The notes beneath the pieces are model-generated. The model did no database searches and had not been told where the DNA came from. It saw only the letters and a program-made list of their open reading frames with translations. A DNA stretch of 64,000 nucleotides from Micrococcus sp023147585 (GTDB taxonomy: Bacteria; Actinomycetota; Actinomycetes; Actinomycetales; Micrococcaceae). Location of the stretch: positions 558,001 through 622,000 of the forward strand of contig NZ_CP085253.1 in NCBI RefSeq assembly GCF_044872765.1. The letters are read 5' to 3'. Of the stretch, positions 44,622-53,044 are shown piece by piece (the first letter of the stretch is position 1; every line of letters starts with the position of its first letter). The position numbers and the translations under genes were made by a program.

Positions 44622-46000
44622 CGGCTCGCCTCGCCGGTCTCGGCGGCCGCGGGATGGCGGTAGGGCGTGGCGGGGGCGCCGTCGGCGACCACGCGGTGCC
44701 CGCGGTAGAGGGTGTGCACGGTGGCGCCCGGCAGCTCCATGCCGCGGTACGGGCTGTTGCGCGAGCGCGTCAGGTGGGCCTCGGGGTCCACGGTGCGGCG
44801 CACCGAGGGGTCCCACACCACCAGGTTCGCGACCGCGCCGACGCGCGGGGCGCCGTCGTCCCCCGCCTGGCCCTGGTCGGTGAGGCCCGCGATGCGGGCC
44901 GGGTTCACGGAGAGCACGCGGGCCACGCCGGCCCAGTCGAGCAGCCCCGTCTCCACCATGGCCTGCTGCACCACGGGCAGGGCGGTCTCCAGGCCCGTCA
45001 TGCCCATCGCGGCGACCGTCCACTCGCACTGCTTCGTCTCGGGCGTGTGCGGGGCGTGGTCGGTGCCGACGGTGTCGATCGTGCCGTCGGCCAGGGCCTC
45101 GCGCAGCGCCATGACATCGGCCTCGCGGCGCAGCGGCGGGTTCACCTTGTACACCGGGTCGTACGAGCGCACGAGCTCCTCGGTGAGGAGGAGGTGGTGC
45201 GGGGTGACCTCCGCGGTGACACGCACGCCCTGCTCCTTGGCCCAGCGGATGAGGCGCACGGAGCCCTCGGTGGAGACGTGGCAGACGTGCAGGCGGGAGT
45301 CCACGTGCTGGGCGAGCAGCACGTCGCGGGCGATGATCGCCTCCTCGGCCACGGCGGGCCAGCCGGGCAGGCCGAGGATCCCGGAGAGCTCGGACTCGTT
45401 CATCTGGGCGCCGGCGGTGAGCTTGGGCTCCTGGGCGTGCTGGGCCACGAACCCGCCGAAGGACTTCACGTACTCGAGCGCGCGGCGCATGAGCACGGCG
45501 TCGTGCACGCACATGCCGTCGTCGGAGAACATCCGCACGCGGGCCTGGGAGTCGGCCATCGCGCCGAGGTCGGCGAGGGCCTCGCCGGCCAGGCCCACGG
45601 TCACGGCGCCCACGGGGTGCACGTCGCACCAGCCGGCGTCGCGGCCCAGGCGCCAGACCTGCTCGACGACGCCCGCGGTGTCCGCGGTGGGGGTCGAGTT
45701 GGCCATGGCGTGCACGGAGGTGAAGCCGCCCATCGCGGCGGCGCGGGTGCCGGTCTCCACGGTCTCCGCGTCCTCCTTGCCGGGCTGACGCAGGTGGGTG
45801 TGGAGGTCCACGAGCCCGGGCAGGACGATCAGGCCGGTGCAGTCGAGCACCTCGGCGGCGCCGGCGGCCGGGTGGGCGGACGCGTCCGGGCCGACGGCGG
45901 CGACCAGGCCGTCCGCCACGAGGACGTCGGCGCTCTCCCCGGAGGCGAGGGCGGCGCCGCGCAGCAGCACGGGGGCGGGGCGGGTGACGGGAGCGCTCAC
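44618..46000 (-). CDS. pyrC: Dihydroorotase
   Basis: 460 residues from GTG 46000; cyclises carbamoyl aspartate. Metal-binding DLHTHLRQPGKEDAET near residue 60, the carbamylated-lysine-equivalent region, VCHVSTEGSV, VTPHHLLLTEE and the catalytic GTDHAPHTPETK are all present, so the enzyme belongs to the longer type (PyrC/AllB-like, class I) and looks active. Overlaps pyrB and the downstream membrane protein gene by 4 bases each. Confidence 0.96.
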   Translation of the reverse strand: MSAPVTRPAPVLLRGAALASGESADVLVADGLVAAVGPDASAHPAAGAAEVLDCTGLIVLPGLVDLHTHLRQPGKEDAETVETGTRAAAMGGFTSVHAMANSTPTADTAGVVEQVWRLGRDAGWCDVHPVGAVTVGLAGEALADLGAMADSQARVRMFSDDGMCVHDAVLMRRALEYVKSFGGFVAQHAQEPKLTAGAQMNESELSGILGLPGWPAVAEEAIIARDVLLAQHVDSRLHVCHVSTEGSVRLIRWAKEQGVRVTAEVTPHHLLLTEELVRSYDPVYKVNPPLRREADVMALREALADGTIDTVGTDHAPHTPETKQCEWTVAAMGMTGLETALPVVQQAMVETGLLDWAGVARVLSVNPARIAGLTDQGQAGDDGAPRVGAVANLVVWDPSVRRTVDPEAHLTRSRNSPYRGMELPGATVHTLYRGHRVVADGAPATPYRHPAAAETGEASR

Positions 46001-47019
46001 GGGCGGACCTCCTGGAGGGGCTGGGCGGGCGCGGCGGAGGGCCGGCCGGGATCGTCGTGGTTGAGGACCAGGTGCAGGACGGCCATGCGCACGGACACGC
46101 CGTTGGCCACCTGCTCGAGGGCCGTGTTGCGGGGCGAGTCGGCCGCCGCGGGGCAGATCTCGAGGCCCCGGTTCATCGGCCCCGGGTGCATCACGAGCGG
46201 CTGCGCGAGGCGGCCGCCGCGCTGGGCGGAGAGCCGCGCGAACCGGTCCGCGGTCAGGCCCCACGAACGGGTGTACTCCCCCGCGGACGGGAAGAACGCG
46301 CCGCCCATGCGCTCGGCCTGCACGCGCAGCATCATGACGGCGTCGGGGGCGGCGGCGAGGGCCTCGTCCAGCGAGTAGGTGACGCGGCACGGCCACGCGT
46401 CCACGCCGACGGGCAGGAGGGTGGGCGGCGCGGCGAGGGTGACCTCCGCCCCCAGCGTGGTCAGGAGCCAGACGTTGGAGCGGGCCACGCGGGAGTGCAG
46501 GATGTCCCCCACGATCACCACGTGCATGCCGGCCAGGTCGGTGCCCGTGGGCGACGCGCCGGTCTCGGCGGCCAGGTGGCGGCGCAGCGTGAAGGCGTCC
46601 AGCAGCGCCTGCGTGGGGTGCTCGTGGGTGCCGTCGCCGGCGTTCACCACGGCCGAGCCGACCCAGCCGGAGTCGGCCAGCTGACGGGCCGCGCCGGAGG
46701 ACCAGTGGCGCATGACGATCGCGTCCGCGCCGATCGCCTCGAGCGTCTGGACGGTGTCCTTGAGGGACTCGCCCTTGGAGACGGAGGAGCCCTTCGCGGA
46801 GAAGTTGATCACGTCCGCCGAGAGGCGCTTGGCGGCCGCCTCGAAGGAGATGCGCGTCCGGGTGGAGTCCTCGAAGAAGAGGTTCACCACGGTGCGGCCG
46901 CGCAGGGCGGGCAGCTTCTTGACCTCGCGCTCGTTGACGGCCGCCATCTCCTCGGCGGTGTCCAGCACGGCGAGGGCGTCTGCGCGGCTGAGGTCGGCGG
47001 TGGAGAGCAGGTGGCGCAC
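45997..47019 (-). CDS. pyrB: Aspartate carbamoyltransferase catalytic subunit
   Basis: 340 residues from GTG 47019. It joins carbamoyl phosphate and aspartate. The carbamoyl phosphate site FFEDSTRTRISFEAAAKRL, the KGSSVSKGES loop and HPTQALLDAFTLRRHL are present, as is HPGPMNRGLEI near the C-terminus. Starts 3 bases after pyrR, so it is under the same control. No pyrI regulatory subunit gene is nearby. Confidence 0.97.
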   Translation of the reverse strand: MRHLLSTADLSRADALAVLDTAEEMAAVNEREVKKLPALRGRTVVNLFFEDSTRTRISFEAAAKRLSADVINFSAKGSSVSKGESLKDTVQTLEAIGADAIVMRHWSSGAARQLADSGWVGSAVVNAGDGTHEHPTQALLDAFTLRRHLAAETGASPTGTDLAGMHVVIVGDILHSRVARSNVWLLTTLGAEVTLAAPPTLLPVGVDAWPCRVTYSLDEALAAAPDAVMMLRVQAERMGGAFFPSAGEYTRSWGLTADRFARLSAQRGGRLAQPLVMHPGPMNRGLEICPAAADSPRNTALEQVANGVSVRMAVLHLVLNHDDPGRPSAAPAQPLQEVRP

Positions 47020-47022
47020 GGC

Positions 47023-47640
47023 TCAGGCCTCCGTGCCGGCGGGCGCGGACGGGGCGTCGGCGATGCTCACGGTGTCTTCGACGACCTCCCCGGTGCCCGC
47101 GGGGCCGTCCACCTCCGTGAGGCGGACCTGCACGCGCTCGGCGGTGGAGGTCGGAAGGTTCTTTCCCACGAAGTCCGCCCGGATCGGCAGCTCGCGGTGC
47201 CCGCGGTCCACGAGGACGGCGAGCCGGACGGCGGCGGGGCGGCCCAGGTCGGCGATCGCGTCGAGCGCGGCGCGGACGGTGCGCCCGGAGAAGAGGACGT
47301 CGTCCACGAGCACGACGACGGCGTCGTCGAGGGGGTGGGCGGGCAGGCGCGTGGGGGCCGGGGTGCGGGCGGCGCTGCGGCGCAGGTCGTCCCGGTACAG
47401 GGTGACGTCCACATCGCCGACGCAGGCCTCGGGGTCGAAGCCCGGGTCGATGCGGTGCAGCACCGCGCCCAGGCGGTGCGCCAGCGGGACGCCGCGGCGC
47501 GGGATCCCCATCAGCACGAGGGAGTCCGCGCCCTTGTTGGACTCGAGGATCTCATGGGCGATCCGGGTCAGGGCCCGGTCGATCTCGGCCGCGGTCAGCA
47601 CGGTCCGGGCAGCACGAGGTGCGGTGGGAGCTCGTCCCAT
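47023..47640 (-). CDS. pyrR: PyrR: pyr operon RNA-binding regulator / uracil phosphoribosyltransferase
   Basis: 205 residues from ATG 47640, with GAAGGAGG upstream; a longer in-frame start would include the leader and is rejected. PyrR binds pyr mRNA when UMP is high and shuts expression down. The PRPP loop VVLVDDVLFSGRTVRAALDA and GIPRRGVPLAHRL are conserved. The C-terminus carries about 25 extra residues (VVEDTVSIADAPSAPAG). A candidate target for its own RNA-binding lies just before its start codon. Confidence 0.95.
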   Translation of the reverse strand: MGRAPTAPRAARTVLTAAEIDRALTRIAHEILESNKGADSLVLMGIPRRGVPLAHRLGAVLHRIDPGFDPEACVGDVDVTLYRDDLRRSAARTPAPTRLPAHPLDDAVVVLVDDVLFSGRTVRAALDAIADLGRPAAVRLAVLVDRGHRELPIRADFVGKNLPTSTAERVQVRLTEVDGPAGTGEVVEDTVSIADAPSAPAGTEA

Positions 47641-47746
47641 CCGGCGCCTCCTTCCCCGCCTCACAGGACGGTCGTTAAAGGATGCGAAAGGGGTGTGTCC
47701 GACGGTCGGGGGCACCGTCCGCGGGCGAGTCCGACTCTACCAGTGG
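47641..47746 (-). promoter_or_regulatory. pyr operon leader with PyrR-binding loop
   Basis: Reading leftward: a -10-like TAGAGT at 47739-47734, a hairpin GACGGT-CGGGGGC-ACCGTC (47701-47719), then UCCUGUGAGG (complement of 47659-47668). This matches the PyrR-binding consensus UCCNGNGAGG found in pyr leaders, flanked by CCG and CGG that can pair. The ribosome-binding site GAAGGAGG follows within 5 bases, so PyrR binding would block translation, as known for Mycobacterium smegmatis, and not act by attenuation. Confidence 0.75.
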
Positions 47747-47784
47747 GGCCCGCGCGGGACGCCGGATGACGGCCCGCGCGGGCC
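47747..47784 (-). terminator. Terminator after nusB
   Basis: GGCCCGCGCGGG (47747-47758) pairs perfectly with CCCGCGCGGGCC (47773-47784), 14-base loop. It lies 28 bases beyond the nusB stop and separates the aro-efp-nusB unit from the pyr promoter. Confidence 0.65.
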
Positions 47785-47811
47785 TCGCGTCGGGTGTGAT
47801 CCGCGTCCCGC

Positions 47812-48261
47812 TCAGGCGAGCAGCGTCGGCTTCACCTGCTGGAGACGGCCGAGGAGGCCGTTGACGAACTCCGGGGAGTCGTCCGTGGAGAGCTGCGCGG
47901 CCAGGGCCACCGCCTCGGACACGGCGACGGCGTCCGGCACGTCGTCCTGGAACAGCAGCTCCCACGCGCCCACGCGCAGGATCGCGCGGTCCACGGCGGG
48001 CATGCGGTCCAGGCTCCAGCCGCGGGAGTACGAGGTCAGGGCCTCGTCCAGGCGCTCCTGGTCGGCGATGACGCCCTCGACGAGCAGCTGCGTGTAGGCG
48101 TTCACCTGCAGGTCGGTCTGGGAGCGCCGGGTCTCGATGCCCTGGAGCACGGTGGTCCCGCGCTGCTCGGCCTCGAAGAGGATCTCCACCGCCCGCTGCC
48201 GGGAGCGGCTGCGCGCCGTGGTCCCCCGCTTGGCGCCGGGGGCGGAGGCGGCATCAGTCAT
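47812..48261 (-). CDS. nusB: Transcription antitermination factor NusB
   Basis: 149 residues from ATG 48261, whose first codons overlap the end of efp by 8 bases. NusB binds boxA RNA with NusE (S10) in rRNA antitermination. Conserved helices: RSRQRAVEILFEAEQRG near the N-terminus, DRMPAVDRAILRVGAWELLFQDDVPDAVAVSEAVALAAQLSTDDSPEFVNGLLGRL at the C-terminus. A short basic, Ala/Gly-rich N-terminal extension precedes the fold. Confidence 0.95.
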   Translation of the reverse strand: MTDAASAPGAKRGTTARSRSRQRAVEILFEAEQRGTTVLQGIETRRSQTDLQVNAYTQLLVEGVIADQERLDEALTSYSRGWSLDRMPAVDRAILRVGAWELLFQDDVPDAVAVSEAVALAAQLSTDDSPEFVNGLLGRLQQVKPTLLA

Positions 48262-48817
48262 TGACGCGGCCCAGGTAGTCGCCGTTGCGGGTGTCCACCT
48301 TGACGCGGGTGCCCTGCTCCACGAACAGCGGGACCTGGATCTCGGCACCGGTCTCCACGGTGGCGGGCTTGGTGCCCGCGGAGGAGCGGTCGCCCTGCAG
48401 GCCCGGCTCGGTGTAGGTGATCTCCAGGACCACGGACGCCGGCATCTCGAGGTACAGCGGGGTGCCCTCGTTGAGGGCGATGACCACCTGGGTGTTCTCG
48501 AGCATGTACTTCGCGGCGTCGCCCACCACGGCGGCCGGGACGGTGATCTGGTCGTAGGTCTTCGTGTCCATGAACACGTAGTCCGCGCCGTCCTGGTACA
48601 GGTACTGGTAGTCCGAGCGGTCCACGATGGCGAACTCCACCTTGGTGCCCGCGTTGAAGGTCTTGTCCACGACCTTGCCGCTGGTGATGTTGCGCATCTT
48701 GGTGCGCACGAACGCCCCGCCCTTGCCGGGCTTCACGTGCTGGAACTCGATGACGTTCCAGAGCTGGCCCTCCAGCTTCAGGACGGAGCCGTTCTTGATG
48801 TCATTGGTCGTTGCCAC
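48254..48817 (-). CDS. efp: Translation elongation factor P
   Basis: 187 residues from GTG 48817 with GGGAGA upstream; the open frame beyond this start is not used. EF-P relieves ribosome stalling at consecutive prolines. The KOW-like domain I has HVKPGKGGAFVRTKMRNI with the loop lysine (KPGKGG) at the tip; the two OB domains follow (QYLYQDGADYVFMDTKTYDQI; VELEITYTEPGLQGD-like segment; GAEIQVPLFVEQGTRVKVDTRNGDYLGR at the end). Standard length. Confidence 0.96.
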   Translation of the reverse strand: MATTNDIKNGSVLKLEGQLWNVIEFQHVKPGKGGAFVRTKMRNITSGKVVDKTFNAGTKVEFAIVDRSDYQYLYQDGADYVFMDTKTYDQITVPAAVVGDAAKYMLENTQVVIALNEGTPLYLEMPASVVLEITYTEPGLQGDRSSAGTKPATVETGAEIQVPLFVEQGTRVKVDTRNGDYLGRVND

Positions 48818-48940
48818 GAAGGTCTCCCGGTGCCTGGGGCGGGCGCGCAGCGGCCCGCCGGTCTTCTCAGTCGTTGATTGCGCGTGCCAGTCTACGCAGT
48901 GCACGCCCCCGGCCCGTCCTGCAGGAGGGACCGGGCCGCC

Positions 48941-50116
48941 TCACTCCGCGATCTCCTGGTACGCCGCGAAGAGCAGCGAGGCGTCCGGGACGTCCACCGT
49001 CACGGGGCTGGCCAGCCCGTCGAGCAGAACGAAGCGCAGCTGGTCCCCGCGGTTCTTCTTGTCCCGGCGGATGCCCTCGAGGAGGGTCTGCCAGCGGTCG
49101 CCGCGGTAGGACACCGGCAGGCCCAGGGACTGCAGCACGGCCCAGTGGCGGTCCGCGGTGGCGTCGTCCAGCCGGCCCAGGGAGCGGGCCAGCTCGGCCG
49201 CGAACACGAGGCCGACGGACACGGCTGCGCCGTGGCGCCACTGGTAGCGCTCGGCGTGCTCGATCGCGTGGCCCATGGTGTGCCCGTAGTTGAGGGCCTC
49301 CCGCGGACCGGACTCGCGCAGGTCCCGGGAGACCACCTCGGCCTTGACCCGGATGGCGCGCTCGATCAGCTCCCGCAGGCGCGGCGAGTGGGGGTTCTGC
49401 GCCTGGGCCGGGTCCTCCTCGATCAGCTCGAGGATCGCCGGGTCCGCGATGAACCCGCACTTGACCACCTCGGCCAGGCCCGAGATGAGCTCGTTGGCCG
49501 GCAGCGTCAGGAGGGTGTCGAGGTCCGCCAGCACGCCGGCGGGCGAGTGGAACGCGCCCACGAGGTTCTTGCCCTCGGCGGTGTTGATGCCGGTCTTGCC
49601 GCCCACGGCGGCGTCCACCATGCCCAGCAGGGTGGTGGGCATGTGCACCACGCGCACGCCGCGCAGCCACGTCGCGGCCACGAAGCCCGCCAGGTCGGAG
49701 ACGGCGCCGCCGCCCACGGAGACGATCGCGTCCGAGCGGGTGAAGTCGTTCTGGCCCAGGACCTGCCAGCAGAAGCCCGCCACCTGGAGGTGCTTGCCCT
49801 CCTCGGCATCCGGGATCTCCGCGGTCAGGGCCGTGAGGCCGCTGGCCTCGAGGTCCGTCTTCACGACGTCGCCCGTCGCCCGCAGGGCGCGGGGGTGGAC
49901 CACCAGCACCCGCTGCACGCCGGGGCCCAGGATGTCGGGCAGGCGAGCGAGCAGGCCACGGCCCACGACGACGTCGTAGCCGCCCTGGGCGGCGTTCTCG
50001 TGGCCGCCGCCCACCGGGATGACGGTGGCGTCCTCGGGGCGGTCGGCGCCGGGGGCGTCGGCCCCCGGCTCACCGGCGGGATCGAGCTCGGACGGGTCCG
50101 GATGTCGCTCGGTCAT
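48941..50116 (-). CDS. aroB: 3-dehydroquinate synthase
   Basis: 391 residues. Second step of the shikimate pathway, NAD- and zinc-dependent. The NAD-binding GGGAVSDLAGFVAATWLRGV, VDAAVGGKTGINTAEGKNLVGAFHSP and the zinc ligands in LNYGHTMGHAIEH are conserved. The first 28 residues are a disordered Asp/Pro-rich extension not found in many orthologues. It is followed by efp 124 bp downstream and preceded by aroK. Confidence 0.96.
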   Translation of the reverse strand: MTERHPDPSELDPAGEPGADAPGADRPEDATVIPVGGGHENAAQGGYDVVVGRGLLARLPDILGPGVQRVLVVHPRALRATGDVVKTDLEASGLTALTAEIPDAEEGKHLQVAGFCWQVLGQNDFTRSDAIVSVGGGAVSDLAGFVAATWLRGVRVVHMPTTLLGMVDAAVGGKTGINTAEGKNLVGAFHSPAGVLADLDTLLTLPANELISGLAEVVKCGFIADPAILELIEEDPAQAQNPHSPRLRELIERAIRVKAEVVSRDLRESGPREALNYGHTMGHAIEHAERYQWRHGAAVSVGLVFAAELARSLGRLDDATADRHWAVLQSLGLPVSYRGDRWQTLLEGIRRDKKNRGDQLRFVLLDGLASPVTVDVPDASLLFAAYQEIAE

Positions 50117-50133
50117 GGGTGGGTCTCATTCCT

Positions 50134-50772
50134 TCAGCGGGGGCAGATCCCCTCCACGATACGCCAGGCGAGCTCGCGGGCCGGATCTGACGTGGTGTCC
50201 ACCACGAGGTCGGCGACCTCGTGGTAGAGGGGATCGCGCTCCGCGAGGATCCGGCTCCACGTGCCGGCCGGGTCCCCCGCGAGCACGGGGCGCCCGGCAC
50301 CGCTGTCGAGCCGGCGCAGCGCCTCGGCCTCCGTCACGCGCAGGTACACGACCGCGACCTCGGGGCGGGAGAGCAGCGACCGCGTCCCGGGCGAGAGCAC
50401 GGCGCCGCCGCCGCTGGCCAGGACGCACGGCACGGCGCGGCTCAGGACGTGCTCGATCACCCGTGCCTCCTCGGCCCGGAACGCCCGCTCGCCGTGCTCG
50501 GCGAAGAAGGCGGGGATGGGTCCGTGGACCTGCACGAGGAGGTCGTCGGAGTCCACGAACGCCAGCCCCGTGGCCTCGGCCAGGGCGCGCCCGACGGTGG
50601 TCTTCCCCGCGCCCATGGGCCCCACGAGCACGAGGCCGCGCCGCGTGCCGGCGTCCTCCCCCGCCCTGGCCGACGCGGCAAGCCGCGCCTCGAGGGCGCC
50701 GGCCATCGCGTCCCACGGCCGAGCCGTGCAGGGCCCCGGGACGGGGTGGGTCGCCGGGCAGGCGGCCGTCAC
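50134..50772 (-). CDS. aroK: Shikimate kinase
   Basis: 212 residues from GTG 50772, a longer-than-usual form (most are 165-180); an ATG 22 codons in could also serve. Walker A is LVGPMGAGKTT, the shikimate site FVDSDD and GERAFRAEEARVI, and the GGGAVLSPG loop are present. The lid has RPVLAGD. Operon with aroC upstream and aroB downstream. Confidence 0.94.
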   Translation of the reverse strand: MTAACPATHPVPGPCTARPWDAMAGALEARLAASARAGEDAGTRRGLVLVGPMGAGKTTVGRALAEATGLAFVDSDDLLVQVHGPIPAFFAEHGERAFRAEEARVIEHVLSRAVPCVLASGGGAVLSPGTRSLLSRPEVAVVYLRVTEAEALRRLDSGAGRPVLAGDPAGTWSRILAERDPLYHEVADLVVDTTSDPARELAWRIVEGICPR

Positions 50773-50782
50773 GGCGCGGGCC

Positions 50783-52018
50783 TCACGGCAGGGGGTCGCC
50801 CATGGGGCCGTCGGCGGGGGCGTCCCCCGCAGGCTCGGGCAGCGCGGGGATCGCGGCCGTGAAGGCCTCCAGGTTGCGCCGGGTCTCCCCGAGCGAGTCG
50901 CCGCCGAACTTCTCCATCACGGCATCGGCCAGCACGAGCGCGACCATGGCCTCGGCGACGATGCCCGCGGCGGGCACCGCCGCGACGTCCGAGCGCTGGT
51001 GATGCGCCGTGGTCGCGTCGCCGGTGGCCACGTCCACGGTCGGCAGCGCGCGCGGGACGGTGGCGATGGGCTTCATCGCCGCGCTCACGCGCAGCACCTC
51101 GCCCGTGGACATGCCGGCCTCGATGCCGCCGGCGCGGTCGCTCGTGCGACGCGGTCGGCCGCCGTCGCCGCGGGCGATCCCGTCATGGGCCGCCGAGCCG
51201 CGGCGGGAGGCGGTGGCGAAGCCGTCGCCCACCTGGACGCCCTTGATGGCCTGGATGCCCATGAGGGCGCCGGCCAGACGCGCGTCGAGCCGGCGGTCCC
51301 CGTGCACGTGCGAGCCGAGGCCGATCGGCACGCCATAGGCCAGGACCTCCACGACGCCGCCGAGGGTCTCCCCCTCCTTGTGCGCCGCGTCCACCTCGGC
51401 CACCATCGCGGCCGAGGTCTCCGGGTCGAGGCAGCGGACGGGGTCGGCGTCGAGCCGGGCCTCGTCCTCGGGCACGGGGAAGGCGTGGTCCGCGGGCAGG
51501 GTGGCCGCTCCGAACGCGACGGTGTGCGAGACGATCCGCACGCCGAGCTCGGCGAGGAACGAGCGGGCCACGGTGCCGAGGGCCACGCGCGCGGCGGTCT
51601 CGCGGGCCGAGGCGCGCTCCAGCAGGGGGCGGGCGTCGTCGAAGCCGTACTTCTGCATACCGGTGAGGTCGGCGTGGCCGGGACGCGGGCGGGTCAGCTT
51701 CGCGTTGCGCGCGAGCCCCGCGAGCTCCTCGGCCGGCACGGGATCGGCCGCCATCACCTTCTCCCACTTGGGCCACTCGGTGTTGGCCACCTGGATCGCC
51801 ACGGGCGAGCCCAGCGTCAGGCCGTGCCGCACGCCGCCGAGCACGGTGACGGCGTCCTGCTCGAACGACATCCGCGCGCCGCGGCCGTAGCCGAGGCGAC
51901 GGCGCGCGAGCGCGTCCGCGATCGCCTCCGTCGTCACCGGGATCCCGGCGGGGAGACCTTCGAGGATTCCTGTCAGGGCGGGGCCGTGAGACTCTCCCGC
52001 TGTCAACCAGCGCACCAT
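50783..52018 (-). CDS. aroC: Chorismate synthase
   Basis: 411 residues from ATG 52018. It forms chorismate from EPSP using reduced FMN. The start region RWLTAGESHGPALTGILEGLPAG, the RPGHADLTGMQKYG motif and RRGSAAHDGI segment are the conserved signatures; the length matches actinobacterial orthologues. It ends 11 bases before the aroK start, so the two are coupled. Confidence 0.97.
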   Translation of the reverse strand: MVRWLTAGESHGPALTGILEGLPAGIPVTTEAIADALARRRLGYGRGARMSFEQDAVTVLGGVRHGLTLGSPVAIQVANTEWPKWEKVMAADPVPAEELAGLARNAKLTRPRPGHADLTGMQKYGFDDARPLLERASARETAARVALGTVARSFLAELGVRIVSHTVAFGAATLPADHAFPVPEDEARLDADPVRCLDPETSAAMVAEVDAAHKEGETLGGVVEVLAYGVPIGLGSHVHGDRRLDARLAGALMGIQAIKGVQVGDGFATASRRGSAAHDGIARGDGGRPRRTSDRAGGIEAGMSTGEVLRVSAAMKPIATVPRALPTVDVATGDATTAHHQRSDVAAVPAAGIVAEAMVALVLADAVMEKFGGDSLGETRRNLEAFTAAIPALPEPAGDAPADGPMGDPLP

Positions 52019-52099
52019 GCCGACGATCCTCTCACGCAGGCGGGGCGCCGCCGCCGGATGTGACCGGCGGCGTCGCCCGCGGGCCGTGCCGGCGGCGGG

Positions 52100-53044
52100 T
52101 CAGGCCCCGGCCACGCCGAGTGCCCGGGCGGCCGCGGCCGTCACCGCGGCCCAGTCCGGCTCCGGCGCACCGGCCTCCCGGCGGGGCCGACCGGTGAAGA
52201 GGCGCACCTGCTCCACGCCCTGGTGCAGCAGCATCGCGACGCCGGACACGACCGCCCCTCCGTGGCCGGACCACGCGTGGGCGAGGGCGGAGGGCCACGG
52301 GTCGTACGCGGCGTCCAGCAGGGGCGGCAGCGCCCCGCCCTCGGGGAGGCACGGGGCGAGGGGGTCGGCGGCGCGGGGCGGCAGGGTGGCGACGAGCGCG
52401 CGCAGGTCCGGGGCCAGGGCCAGGAGCTCGGCCTGTGCCATGACCTCCACCCTGAGTCCGAGCCCGGCCGCGAGGTCTGCGACGTCCGCGGCGCGGGACG
52501 GCTCCCGCACGCCGAACGCGACGGCGTCGGCGCCGAGCTGCCACGCGGCCAGCACGGCGGCGGCCGCGGTGCCGCCGTTGCCGAGCACACCCATGGCACC
52601 GCCGCGGGCGGCGGGGTCCAGCCCAGCGGTGCGCAGGGCACCGACCACGCCGTCGACGTCCGTGTTGTGGGCCAGCAGGGCGCCCGGATGGTCCGGGTGG
52701 TCGCGCACGAGCGTGTTCGCCACGCCCAGCAGGCGCACCCGGTCCGTCAGGACGTCGGCCTCGGAGACCACCGCCGTCTTGAGCGGCATGGTGACGGAGA
52801 CGCCCAGCCAGTCCTCCCCGGGGTCGGCGACGCCGGATCCCGTCGCCCCGGAGGCCCTCCCGAGGCGGTCCCGCACGAAGGCGGGCAGCCCGTCCGGGCC
52901 GAGGTCGTGGCGGTCGTAGACCACGGGCAGGCCGAGGGCCGCGTAGGCGGCCCCGTGCAGCGTCGGGGAGAGCGAGTGCGCGATCGGGCGGCCCAACACG
53001 CCGGCGCGCAGGCGGACCCCCGGGGGCGCCGGGGCGGCGCTCAC
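52100..53044 (-). CDS. aroE: Shikimate dehydrogenase family protein
   Basis: 314 residues from GTG 53044, overlapping the mltG stop by 4 bases. It reduces dehydroshikimate with NADPH. VLGRPIAHSLSPTLHGAAY (substrate binding), GVSVTMPLK with the catalytic lysine, HNTDVDGVVGALR and the nucleotide site GVLGNGGTAAAAVLAAWQ are present; the usual GAGGA is GNGGT here, so cofactor preference may differ. A 30-residue insertion (ASGATGSGVADPGEDW) lies before the catalytic strand. Confidence 0.92.
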   Translation of the reverse strand: MSAAPAPPGVRLRAGVLGRPIAHSLSPTLHGAAYAALGLPVVYDRHDLGPDGLPAFVRDRLGRASGATGSGVADPGEDWLGVSVTMPLKTAVVSEADVLTDRVRLLGVANTLVRDHPDHPGALLAHNTDVDGVVGALRTAGLDPAARGGAMGVLGNGGTAAAAVLAAWQLGADAVAFGVREPSRAADVADLAAGLGLRVEVMAQAELLALAPDLRALVATLPPRAADPLAPCLPEGGALPPLLDAAYDPWPSALAHAWSGHGGAVVSGVAMLLHQGVEQVRLFTGRPRREAGAPEPDWAAVTAAAARALGVAGA

